64,000 nucleotides of DNA from Deltaproteobacteria bacterium (GTDB lineage Bacteria > Myxococcota > Kuafuiibacteriia > Kuafuiibacteriales > Kuafuiibacteriaceae). The stretch spans positions 558,001 to 622,000 of the forward strand of contig JADJBV010000001.1 in the NCBI GenBank assembly GCA_016703535.1, read 5' to 3'. Both the position numbers and the translations under genes were made by a program. The notes beneath the pieces were generated by a model, which saw only the letters and a program-made list of their open reading frames with translations, was not told where the DNA came from and did not search any database. Below are positions 48,984 to 56,757 of the stretch, one piece after another; within the stretch, counting starts at the first letter, position 1, and each line of letters opens with the position of its first letter.

Positions 48984-50752
48984 GCGGGCCGTCCTGCGTA
49001 AGGGAGTAGGAGGTCGAATTTCTGCATGTCCCACGCCGCCGTGGGGCATCGCTCGGCGCAAAGGCCGCAGTGAACACAGACGTCTTCGTCTTTCACCATC
49101 ACCCGGCCGGTCTGGGGGAGTTGGGTCGAGACGTAGAGGTCTTGTTTGGTGTTGAGGGCCGGGACCAACAGGCGCTTCCTGAGGTCCGGCTCTTCGCCGT
49201 CTTTGGTGATGGTCAAACACTGGACCGGGCAGACGTCGATGCAGGCGTCACACTCGATGCACTTGGGGGTGGTGAACACCGTCTGGATGTCGCAGTTGAG
49301 GCAACGCTCCACCTCTTTGGCGGTCTGCTCGGCGGTGAAGCCCAGCTCGACCTCGGTGCTGATCTTCAGGAACCGCTCCCGGAGATCGACGTGCTTCATC
49401 TTCTGGCGGCCCGCGGCGTTGTAGTCGTTGCTGTAGCTCCACTCGTGCAGGCCCATCTTCACCGACGCCAAGGTTTGGCCCTCGGGGGGGCGTTCGGTCA
49501 GCGCCTTTCCTTGGCAGTGGAGGTCGATGGAGATGGCCGCTTGGTGCCCGTGGGCCACGGCCCAGATGATGTTTTCGGGGCCCCAGGCCGCGTCGCCGCC
49601 GAAGAACACGCCGGGCCGAGTGGACATCATGGTCTTCTTGTCGACCTCGGGCATGTCCCACTTGTTGAAGGTCAGGCCGATGTCCCGCTCGATCCAGGGG
49701 AAGGCGTTCTCCTGGCCGATGGCCAAGATCACCGCGTCGGCCGGGATAAAGACCGTGTCGAGCTCCTTTTGGACCTGATTGCCTTTGGCGTCGGTCTCCC
49801 AGTCGACCCGGATGAACTCCATGCCGGTCAACTTGCCGTCTTCGATCACGAAGCGCTTGGGCACGTGGTTGATGACGATCTCCACCTGCTCCTCTTCGGC
49901 GTCCTCTAGCTCCCACGGCGAGGCCTTGAAGTACTTGCGGGGCCGGCGGGCCATGACCTTGATCTGCTTGCCACCCAAACGGCGGGCGGTGCGGCAGCAG
50001 TCCATGGCGGTGTTGCCCACGCCGATGATCAGCACCTTCTCGCCGATCGAAGTGATGTGCCCGAAGGCCACCGACTCCAGCCAGTTGATGCCGATGTAGA
50101 TCTGATCGGTCTCGTGGCGCCCCGGCAACTCCAGCTCTTTGCCCCTGGGAGCACCGGTGCCGACGAAGACCGCGTCGTAACCTTGGTCGAGCAGCCCCTT
50201 CAGGCTCTCGACCGGCGAGTTGTAGCGAATGTCCACGTCCATGTTGAGGATGGCGTTGACCTCTTCGTCGAGGACCACCTCGGGCAAGCGGAAGGAGGGG
50301 ATGTTGGAGCGCATCAGGCCGCCGGCCTGGGCCAACTTCTCGAAGATGGTGACTTGGTAACCGAGGGGCGCGAGATCGTTGGCCACCGTCAAGGACGCGG
50401 GGCCGGCGCCGATCAACGCCACCTTCTTGCCGTTCTTGACCTTGGGGGCCTGAGGCAGTCGATCGCTGATGTCTTCTTTGAGATCGGCGGCGACCCGCTT
50501 CAGGCGGCAGATCGCGACCGGCTTCTCTTCGATGCGGCCGCGCCTGCAGGCTGGCTCACAGGGGCGATCACAGGTGCGACCCAAGATGCCGGGGAAGACG
50601 TTCGACTCCCGGTTGACCAGGTAAGCGTCACCGTAACGACCCTGAGCGATCAGCCGGATGTACTCCGGGACGTTGGTATGGGCGGGGCAGGCCCATTGGC
50701 AGTCGACGACTTTGTGGAAGTAGCTGGGATTGCTGATGTCGGTTGGTTTCAA
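48968..50752 (-). CDS. GltD-like FAD/NAD(P) oxidoreductase with three sets of Fe-S cysteines
   Basis: The 594-residue product is read from TTG 50752, preceded by GAGGGA. The N-terminus has the cysteine set of GltD/DPYD-type proteins (CQWACPAHTNVPEYI, CDRPCEPACRRG), then the FAD motif GAGPASLTVANDL, the NAD(P) motif GVGNTAMDCCR and an FAD-closing segment GVFFGGDAAWGPENIIWAVAHG. At the C-terminus two 4Fe-4S sites follow (CIECDACIDVCPVQC, CVHCGLCAERCP). It may pass electrons between NAD(P)H and the ferredoxin used by KorAB, whose genes follow directly. Confidence 0.87.
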   Translation of the reverse strand: MKPTDISNPSYFHKVVDCQWACPAHTNVPEYIRLIAQGRYGDAYLVNRESNVFPGILGRTCDRPCEPACRRGRIEEKPVAICRLKRVAADLKEDISDRLPQAPKVKNGKKVALIGAGPASLTVANDLAPLGYQVTIFEKLAQAGGLMRSNIPSFRLPEVVLDEEVNAILNMDVDIRYNSPVESLKGLLDQGYDAVFVGTGAPRGKELELPGRHETDQIYIGINWLESVAFGHITSIGEKVLIIGVGNTAMDCCRTARRLGGKQIKVMARRPRKYFKASPWELEDAEEEQVEIVINHVPKRFVIEDGKLTGMEFIRVDWETDAKGNQVQKELDTVFIPADAVILAIGQENAFPWIERDIGLTFNKWDMPEVDKKTMMSTRPGVFFGGDAAWGPENIIWAVAHGHQAAISIDLHCQGKALTERPPEGQTLASVKMGLHEWSYSNDYNAAGRQKMKHVDLRERFLKISTEVELGFTAEQTAKEVERCLNCDIQTVFTTPKCIECDACIDVCPVQCLTITKDGEEPDLRKRLLVPALNTKQDLYVSTQLPQTGRVMVKDEDVCVHCGLCAERCPTAAWDMQKFDLLLPYAGRPACTTK

Positions 50753-50845
50753 GCGATCGCTTCCCTCTCGGTCGCTTCGCTGAATCCCGCGATTCTTCGG
50801 TGGCGTCAAGGGAGGTGGCTCGGCGTTCCCCCGTCACGCCCCGCG

Positions 50846-51640
50846 TCATGAACTTGGCGCTTGGGCCATCTTCACGATCGCGGTCGCGGCGTCGCGCGGC
50901 AAGAAGCGCACCGAGTTGGCCATGGCGTAGTTGAGGGCCCCGGGGATGTAGACCCGCTTGCCCTTTTGGGCAGCCTTGTAGCCCAGGGCCGCGACGCTCT
51001 GAGCGTCGGGCAACTTCTTGCCTTGCACCAACTTGCTGCTGCCCAGCTGAGCCTCGGCCTGAAAGCCGGACTCGGTGGGGCCCGGGCAAAAGGCGGTCAC
51101 GGTGACGCCGGTGCCCTCGAGTTCGCTGGCCAAGGCCTCGGAGAGGAACAACACGAAGGTTTTGGTCGCGTAATAAACCGCCATCAAGGGCCCGGGCTGA
51201 AAGGCCGCAGTGGAGGCCACGTTCAAGATCTGACCTTTGCCTCGGGCCACCATCCCGGGGAGCAAGCGCTTGCTGAGTTCGGTCAGGCTGGTGACGTTGA
51301 GCTGGATCATCTCCAGCTCCTTCTGCAGATCGGTCTTCACGAAGGGGCCGTAGAGGCCGTACCCCGCGTTGTTGACCAGGGCGTCGATCTGCAGGTTCCG
51401 CTGCTCCAGCGCTTTCACCAACAGCGCCGGGGCTTCGGCTTTGCTGAGATCGGAGGTCAACACCGTGGCCTTAGTGCCGTGGGCCTCCGTGAGTTCTTTG
51501 GCCAAGGCCTCCAGCTTGTCTTGGCTCCTGGCGACCAACACCAGGTCGTAGCCGTCTTTGGCGTAGAGTTTGGCCAACTCTTTGCCGAGGCCACTCGAGG
51601 CGCCGGTGATCAAGGCGGTCTGTTTGGCTGCGCTGGACAT
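50846..51640 (-). CDS. Short-chain dehydrogenase/reductase
   Basis: The 264-residue product has the Rossmann TGASSGLGKELA, NNAGYGLYGPF, the catalytic YYATK with the upstream Ser in NVASTAAFQ, and the FCPGPTESGF loop. A substrate cannot be inferred. It follows the TetR-family gene on the same strand (27 bp gap), so it is likely the regulated enzyme. Confidence 0.9.
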   Translation of the reverse strand: MSSAAKQTALITGASSGLGKELAKLYAKDGYDLVLVARSQDKLEALAKELTEAHGTKATVLTSDLSKAEAPALLVKALEQRNLQIDALVNNAGYGLYGPFVKTDLQKELEMIQLNVTSLTELSKRLLPGMVARGKGQILNVASTAAFQPGPLMAVYYATKTFVLFLSEALASELEGTGVTVTAFCPGPTESGFQAEAQLGSSKLVQGKKLPDAQSVAALGYKAAQKGKRVYIPGALNYAMANSVRFLPRDAATAIVKMAQAPSS

Positions 51641-51667
51641 CTTGGATACTCCTTCGGGCGGGCCGGT

Positions 51668-52312
51668 TCAGTCGGCGTAGCCCACGAACAAAGCGGTGAG
51701 GGTCGCCAGGAGCTCGGGTTCGAAGTCGACGACCAAAGACTGGAGGTGGGGGAGGGCGAGGGCCTGGGCCACCACCGGCGAAGGGCTGGCCAGCTGGGAC
51801 AGGCCGACCACCACCGCGTCGACCCGCAACAACAACCGGGCCCCTTCTCCGGGCGAAAGTTTGGGGAGTCGGCGCTCGAGGAGCGCGCCGTGTTCGACCA
51901 GCGCCAACAGGAGGCGCTCCTTGAAGGCGACCACCGTGGGGAGCGGCAAGTTGTGCTCCAGCACCGTGGAGAGCAGCCCGAGCAACTTCAGGAACAGGGG
52001 GCGCGGCGACAAGGTCTCCACGAAGGCCCGGGCCAACCGCTTTTCGCTCCAGCGCCCGGGCTGCTCCAGCTGGGCGCCCAGGTCCGCCAGCCAGTCATGG
52101 AGTTCGGCCTCCAAGAGCGCCAGGCAGAGGGCCTCTTTGGTGGGGAAGTAGAGGAAGACGGTGCCCTTGGCGACGCCTGCGGCCTCGGCCACCTCGGCCA
52201 TCTTCAGGTCGTCGAAGCTCTTGGCGGCCACCAGCGGGCGGGCCACCTGGAGCAGCGTTTGGAGGCGCTTTTCCTTGGCGGCCTCGCTGCGGGCCCTGGT
52301 TTTGATGACCAT
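51668..52312 (-). CDS. TetR-family transcriptional repressor
   Basis: The 214-residue product has an N-terminal HTH (VAEAAGVAKGTVFLYFPTKEALCLALL) and an all-helical ligand domain. A double palindromic operator overlaps its start codon, so it probably represses itself and the SDR gene until an unknown ligand binds. Confidence 0.92.
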   Translation of the reverse strand: MVIKTRARSEAAKEKRLQTLLQVARPLVAAKSFDDLKMAEVAEAAGVAKGTVFLYFPTKEALCLALLEAELHDWLADLGAQLEQPGRWSEKRLARAFVETLSPRPLFLKLLGLLSTVLEHNLPLPTVVAFKERLLLALVEHGALLERRLPKLSPGEGARLLLRVDAVVVGLSQLASPSPVVAQALALPHLQSLVVDFEPELLATLTALFVGYAD

Positions 52313-52341
52313 GGGTCATTAAATAGGTGACCCATGGTCAT
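52305..52341. promoter_or_regulatory. Double TetR operator overlapping the tetR start and the sortase stop
   Basis: ATGACCATGGGTCA (52305-52318) recurs inverted as TGACCCATGGTCAT (52328-52341) with a 9-base AT-rich spacer. Each arm is itself a TGACC-N3-GGTCA palindrome, so two 13-bp operators lie 23 bp apart centre to centre. The tetR ATG (52312) is inside one arm and the sortase TAA (52319-52321) is in the spacer. Confidence 0.8.
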
Positions 52342-52954
52342 TTGTCAAGCGGGCCCTCACCACGTAGCGGAGGGGCCCGCCGGGCACGACCGCGTCGAAG
52401 GGGTAGCAGGTGATCAAGGTGAGGACAGGGCGGGGTTCGGGTCTCAGCAGGTCGAGCTCCCGTTGGTCCCGCACGTGGTGCCCCTCGACCTGGTACCGGT
52501 GTTGGGCGCCGTCGGGAGTCTCGAGGATCAGCGCCTCGCCAGGCCGCAGGTCCTTTAGGAAGGCGAAGTGGGTGTCCCGGTGGGCCGCGAAGATGGTGTT
52601 GCCAGCGGTGCCGGGCCTCGCCGAGCCCTCCAGGAAGCCGGGGCCGAAAGCCATGGTGCGGCCGTTGGCGCCGGCCAAGACGTAGACGTCGACGTCACGC
52701 CCCGGCGCCAACAGGCGGGCCACCGGGTGGGTGTCGGCCCAGGGCCAAGGTCGGGCCTCGAGTTCACCGGCTTGGGTCCGGGCCCAGGCCCGGGCCAAGA
52801 GGATTTGGGCAAGCTGGGCCTTGGCCGTCAGGTACAGGCTCTGGCCGAAGCAGGCACCGCCCACCAGGAGCAAGGTGAGGGCGGCCAGGGGGCGGAGGCG
52901 ATCGGCGCCGGGCCAAAAGCGGGTGGAACTCCTCAGGTCAAGCGCCGTCGACAT
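52319..52954 (-). CDS. Sortase, marine-proteobacterial type
   Basis: The 211-residue product starts at ATG 52954 after GGAGG. An N-terminal membrane helix (PLAALTLLLVGGACFGQ) is followed by the sortase barrel: GNTIFAAHRDTHFAFL (catalytic His) and LTLITCYPFD (TLxTC with catalytic Cys), then the Arg in LRYVVRARL. The upstream gene on the same strand encodes its typical VIT/VWA target. A longer frame upstream, containing translated repeats, is not considered part of the gene. Confidence 0.9.
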   Translation of the reverse strand: MSTALDLRSSTRFWPGADRLRPLAALTLLLVGGACFGQSLYLTAKAQLAQILLARAWARTQAGELEARPWPWADTHPVARLLAPGRDVDVYVLAGANGRTMAFGPGFLEGSARPGTAGNTIFAAHRDTHFAFLKDLRPGEALILETPDGAQHRYQVEGHHVRDQRELDLLRPEPRPVLTLITCYPFDAVVPGGPLRYVVRARLTNDHGSPI

Positions 52955-52999
52955 CGCCGAAACCTCCGAATGACACCACCCGATTCGCGGCCGCTGCGA

Positions 53000-53240
53000 C
53001 CGCAAGACAACTTGCACTCCGTACGACCGCCTAGCACCTCGGGCCCAGCGCCACCCGGGGAACCATCCCGCGAGCGCAAGGCGGATTGCACTCGCTCTGG
53101 CCACCCTTGCCCCGGCCTCAGGCCGGACGCGGCCAGAACAGCGCGAGCGCAAGGCAACTTGCACTCCCCGGCCACCCACCTCCCGGGCTCAGGCCCGCCG
53201 CCGTCGGAACAAGCCCCCGGCCAGCGCAAGACAAGTTGCA
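53000..53240. repeat. Degenerate tandem array, period about 74 bp, with palindromic cores
   Basis: Four units each begin with a copy of the 14-bp palindrome: GCAAGACAACTTGC (53002), GCAAGGCGGATTGC (53076), GCAAGGCAACTTGC (53149) and GCAAGACAAGTTGC (53226), spaced 74, 73 and 77 bp. After each core comes CACTC or CACCC and then a GC-rich second hairpin, clearest as CCGGCCT-C-AGGCCGG (near 53113). The array fills the gap between the VIT/VWA gene and the sortase gene and runs into the C-terminal codons of the former. It could form a hairpin series in the shared transcript. It is not a CRISPR array: the repeats are short and the spacers related. Confidence 0.75.
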
Positions 53241-55138
53241 CCCACCCAGGCCAACAGCCCCGCCGGGGTCGCGCCCTGAGGCATCGCTTGGGCATAGGCG
53301 GGCTCCGGCGTGTTCGGCGTGGCCAAGGGTTCACTGGCCGGGCGGCTGGGCGTCGTGTCCACCGCTACCAAGCTGGTGTAGGCGCTGACCAGCCCGTGTT
53401 GGAGGGCCACCCGCAGGATCTCCGGCTTCACCTCCAGCTCCGGGGTGCCGGTGGCGATCTTGTCGGTGAGGGCCTCGATTTTGCTGCGGGCCCAGACCTT
53501 GCCGATGCCCCGCAGTTTGGCGCCGCTCTGTTCGAGGCCCAACTCGACCCGGAAGGTCTCCTGGCCCCGCAGCTCGCGCAGGGTCACCGACTTCGGGCTC
53601 TGAGACAGCCGCACCGCCACGGTCAGGGGCTCACCCAGGTAAAGATCCGGCAAGCGGTCCGGGAAGACCTCGGCGGACAGGGCGTCGAAGTCGAGGATCA
53701 GGTCGGTGACCGCGGGGGATTCGATCTTCTGGAAGAGTTCGCCCATCTTGGCCTCGACCTGGTTCGGATCCCCGATGAAGGTCGAGGTGCCGCGGCCAAA
53801 CTGGGCCGCCTCCCGCATGAACCAGCTGTTGGGCGCCGAGCCGATGCCGACGGTGTAGAGGCGGCTCGCGCCCAGGCGATCGGAGATGAAGCGGAACAAC
53901 TCCATCTCGTTGCCGACCGCGCCGTCGGTGATGAACACCACCTGGCGGAGCCGAGGGGTCTCCTTCCGGCCGTCCAGAGCCAACTCCAAGGCGGCCCGCA
54001 TGTTGGTGCCGCCGTTGGCCGAAAGGGCCTGCACCCAACCGATGGCCGCCGATCGGTTTTCGTCGTTGGCCGAACGCACCTCACCGAAGAGGGCCCGGGC
54101 CTGATCGTCGAACTCGATGACCTCGAAGGTGTCCTCGGGATCTAGTCGTTGGATCGCCATCGCCAAGGCGTGTTTGGCCTGGACCATCGAGGGACCCTCC
54201 ATGGAGCCCGAGGTGTCGATGATGAAGATCGCCTCTTTGGACACCCGGCGCTGCTTCTTCACGTCGTTGGGCGGCAACAACATCAGGTAGCCGTAACTTT
54301 CGCCGCCGGTCGCCTCGTGGAAAAACGCGGCCTGGGGCTCTTGGCTAGGCTTCGGTGCCCACTCGAGCACGAAGTCCCGATCGGTGGGGACCGGGCCCGA
54401 GGAGAGGTTCACCGAGATCCGATCCGCCTCCTGACGTTGCACGATCGGGTGGTGCAGGCTCTCGATTTGGGCCACGGCAAAGCCGGCCTCCAGGCTCACG
54501 TCGATGGTCGCCGACTGGGCCTTGAGGTTTCCGACCGGCAACTTCGGGCTGGGCGTGACGTTCAAGAAGCCGCTCGTGACCGGCTCATAACGAGGGGTGA
54601 TCGCCAGCGGAAAACGCAGCTGAAAACGCCCCGAGTCGTAGCGGACCGGCTCTTGGTACTCCAGCTCCACCACCAAGGTCTCGCCTGGGCCCAGGTTGGC
54701 GACCTGGGTGCTGAAGAGGTTGGGGCGGTCTTGGGTGAGGAGGGAGGCCTTCTTTCCTTCGGCCTTGGCCTGCTCGTAGATCGCCTGGGCCTCGGCCTTC
54801 TCCTTGATCTGGCCTTCGATGGTGCGTTCGCCGATCCGCAACTTCATGCGGTCGACGGCGGCGCCCTCCGAAAGCGGGAAGACGTAGAGGCCCTCGACGT
54901 AGTGGCCGGTCGGGTTGGTGAAGCGCTGCACCACCTGGGTGCGGCTGATCATCCCGGTGATCTGGAGGTGGGCTTCGGTGTGGACGGCGAAGGCGGCGTT
55001 GTAACCGTCATCACTCTTGAGGAGCAGGGCCCCGGCCTCGACCTCACCCGTGCTCTTGATCGGGCGGGTCTGGGCCAAGGCCGGGAGGGAGAGGAGGAGG
55101 AGGGGGAGGGCCAGTGAGGCGGCGGCGGCGAACTTCAT
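53189..55138 (-). CDS. VIT/VWA-domain sortase target protein
   Basis: The 649-residue product starts at ATG 55138 with a signal peptide ending at PALAQ. A VIT domain (TRTQVVQRFTNP-like: ISRTQVVQRFTNPTGHYVEGLYVFPL) spans about 40-150 and a VWA domain has the MIDAS IDTSGSMEGPS near residue 295. The C-terminus has a proline-rich AMPQGATPAG, a hydrophobic helix and RRRRA, the pattern of a sorting signal cut by the adjacent sortase. It is probably anchored at the cell surface as an adhesion or matrix protein. The palindrome at 53226-53239 lies in the codons of the terminal helix. Confidence 0.88.
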   Translation of the reverse strand: MKFAAAASLALPLLLLSLPALAQTRPIKSTGEVEAGALLLKSDDGYNAAFAVHTEAHLQITGMISRTQVVQRFTNPTGHYVEGLYVFPLSEGAAVDRMKLRIGERTIEGQIKEKAEAQAIYEQAKAEGKKASLLTQDRPNLFSTQVANLGPGETLVVELEYQEPVRYDSGRFQLRFPLAITPRYEPVTSGFLNVTPSPKLPVGNLKAQSATIDVSLEAGFAVAQIESLHHPIVQRQEADRISVNLSSGPVPTDRDFVLEWAPKPSQEPQAAFFHEATGGESYGYLMLLPPNDVKKQRRVSKEAIFIIDTSGSMEGPSMVQAKHALAMAIQRLDPEDTFEVIEFDDQARALFGEVRSANDENRSAAIGWVQALSANGGTNMRAALELALDGRKETPRLRQVVFITDGAVGNEMELFRFISDRLGASRLYTVGIGSAPNSWFMREAAQFGRGTSTFIGDPNQVEAKMGELFQKIESPAVTDLILDFDALSAEVFPDRLPDLYLGEPLTVAVRLSQSPKSVTLRELRGQETFRVELGLEQSGAKLRGIGKVWARSKIEALTDKIATGTPELEVKPEILRVALQHGLVSAYTSLVAVDTTPSRPASEPLATPNTPEPAYAQAMPQGATPAGLLAWVGATCLALAGGLFRRRRA

Positions 55139-55300
55139 ACGCCCATAAAAGCCGGGAGCTGTGGCGTTCCCTGCCCCTAAGCCAAGGAGAAGCGAAGGGA
55201 AGCTGGTGGCAAAGTTGTGGCAGCGGCGGCCGGTCGAGCCCAACGAGGCCGCCCAGGCCACCGCGGGCACGTGTTTGCACATGACCGAGTGGTCTGGTCG

Positions 55301-55337
55301 TGCGACGAATTGCCGCACGGGCTGCGACGATTTGCCG
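55301..55337. promoter_or_regulatory. Direct repeat upstream of the mbnP operon
   Basis: TGCGACGAATTGCCG (55301-55315) recurs as TGCGACGATTTGCCG (55323-55337), 14 of 15 bases identical and 22 bp apart, about two helical turns. It lies 42 bases upstream of the mbnP start in the 240-bp divergent gap with the VIT/VWA gene. It looks like a tandem binding site for a response regulator or metal sensor. Confidence 0.5.
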
Positions 55338-55378
55338 TCTTCCGGCCGCCACCGGCGTAGGGCACCGGTGACACCACG

Positions 55379-56236
55379 ATGAAGCGCGTAACCATGCTGT
55401 TCCTCGGTGCCAGCCCCTTGTTCGCTTGTGGAGGTGAAGACCACGATCACGCTCCTGGAGATCACCAAGAGCCGGTGGCGATTCAGTTCTCCGCCCTGGT
55501 CGGCGATCGGCCCTTCGCCTGCGGGCAGACCTACCAAGGCGTCGGCACCAGCCAGAGCACCCTCGAGCCCCTCGACTTCAAGCTCTACATCCACGACCCC
55601 CAGCTGATCCGCAGCAACGGCGAGCGGGTCCCCTTGGCGTTGATCCAAGACGGGGTGTGGCAGCGGGAGCGGGTGTCCCTCCTCGACTTTGAAGATGGCA
55701 CGGGCCTCTGCCAGACCGGCAGCCCCGGGATCCACACCACCATCGACGGCTTGGCCCCGGACTTTGGGGACTACGTCGGCGTCGAGCTCTCGATCGGCCT
55801 GCCCCCCGAGATGAACCACCTGGACGCCGCCACCGCACCGGCGCCCCTCAGCGCCCCGGGCATGTGGTGGAGCTGGAGCGGCGGCTTCAAGTACCTGCGC
55901 CTCGACGCCAAGACCCGGGGCAACGCCGCCTATTATCTGCACCTCGGCGCCACCGACTGCGAAGGGACGCCGGCCACGGGCTTCTCGTGTCAGGCCGGCA
56001 ACGTGCCCAAGGTGGTCCTGATGGGCTTCGACATGGGCCGCTCCCAGGTGAAGATCGACGTGGCGCGCCTCTGGTCCGGCGTGGATCTCGACGCCCAGAT
56101 CGACGGGGTCACCGACTTCGTGCCGGGCTGCATGTCCTTCTCCGGGGACCCCGAGTGCCCGGCGGTGTTCCAGAAGCTCGGCTTGGCCTTTGGCGCTTCC
56201 GCGGCGGGCGAACAGAGCGCCTTCGAGGTCCAGTGA
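55379..56236 (+). CDS. mbnP: MbnP-family copper-associated lipoprotein
   Basis: The 285-residue product has a lipobox (SPLFACGG), then a His-rich HDHAPGDH. The body matches the four-Cys MbnP family: VAIQFSALVGDRPFACGQTY, LEPLDFKLYIHDPQLI, a C-G-T-P pattern (DCEGTPATGFSC) and MSFSGDPECPAVFQKLGL near the end. MbnP binds copper and in known cases carries a kynurenine made by MbnH. Here the MbnH gene is two genes downstream. No methanobactin precursor is visible. Confidence 0.88.
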   Translation: MKRVTMLFLGASPLFACGGEDHDHAPGDHQEPVAIQFSALVGDRPFACGQTYQGVGTSQSTLEPLDFKLYIHDPQLIRSNGERVPLALIQDGVWQRERVSLLDFEDGTGLCQTGSPGIHTTIDGLAPDFGDYVGVELSIGLPPEMNHLDAATAPAPLSAPGMWWSWSGGFKYLRLDAKTRGNAAYYLHLGATDCEGTPATGFSCQAGNVPKVVLMGFDMGRSQVKIDVARLWSGVDLDAQIDGVTDFVPGCMSFSGDPECPAVFQKLGLAFGASAAGEQSAFEVQ

Positions 56237-56757
56237 TGAAGACCCGCGCAACCTGTCTTGCACTTTTCCTGGTCGCTTGTGGCGGCGAAGAGGAGCCGAC
56301 CGCGCCGGTCAACGAGACCCCGGTGACGCCGGGCGATCCGCGCTTCGTGCGGGCTCCGGCCCTGGACGTGGAGAACGTGAGCCAAGCCGACGAGGCCCGG
56401 AGCCACAACATGGGCCTCAACTGTCTCGGCTGCCACCAGGTCTATGGCCCGGGCCGGGGCCGCTTCACCATCGGCGGCACCGCCCACGACGTCGACGGCA
56501 CCCCCTTGGTGAACCCGATCGTCGAGCTGCGCACCAAGGGGCCCTTCGAAGGCGGCGGCGAGCTGATAACCACGGTCTACGGCGACAAAAACGGCAACTT
56601 CTTCAGCACCGAACCTTTGCCCTTTCCGGAGGCGGTCTTCCCGGTGGTGTATTCGGCGGATCGTAGCAAGAAGAACGCGATGCCGTTCCCCACCTCTTCG
56701 GGGGCCTGCAACCACTGCCACACCGGCGGCTTTAAGGTCCGGGTCGCGTTGCCGTGA
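56236..56757 (+). CDS. Small lipoprotein with two CxxCH haem motifs, between mbnP and mbnH
   Basis: The 173-residue product starts at ATG 56236 in a TGATG overlap with mbnP and ends in a GTGA overlap with mbnH. It has a lipobox (FLVACGG), CLGCHQ near residue 60 and CNHCHTGG near residue 160, with a beta-rich segment (FTIGGTAHDVDGTPLVNPIVEL, resembling a carboxypeptidase-regulatory fold) between. It is probably a dihaem electron carrier or electron acceptor for MbnH. A GCAACCTGTCTTGC palindrome lies in its signal-peptide codons (56248-56261). Confidence 0.8.
   Translation: MKTRATCLALFLVACGGEEEPTAPVNETPVTPGDPRFVRAPALDVENVSQADEARSHNMGLNCLGCHQVYGPGRGRFTIGGTAHDVDGTPLVNPIVELRTKGPFEGGGELITTVYGDKNGNFFSTEPLPFPEAVFPVVYSADRSKKNAMPFPTSSGACNHCHTGGFKVRVALP

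Noticed and set aside
52955..53179. N-terminal extension of the sortase frame containing VQVALRS and VQVVLRS
   Set aside because: The extension is translated repeat array. A good ribosome site and ATG at 52954 give a normal sortase.
53000..53240. CRISPR-like array
   Set aside because: The repeats are only about 20 bases and differ, the spacers resemble one another, and no cas gene is in the window.
55264..55279. Possible sigma-54 promoter upstream of mbnP (GG-N10-GC)
   Set aside because: Only the GG and GC positions fit; the rest departs from the -24/-12 consensus.
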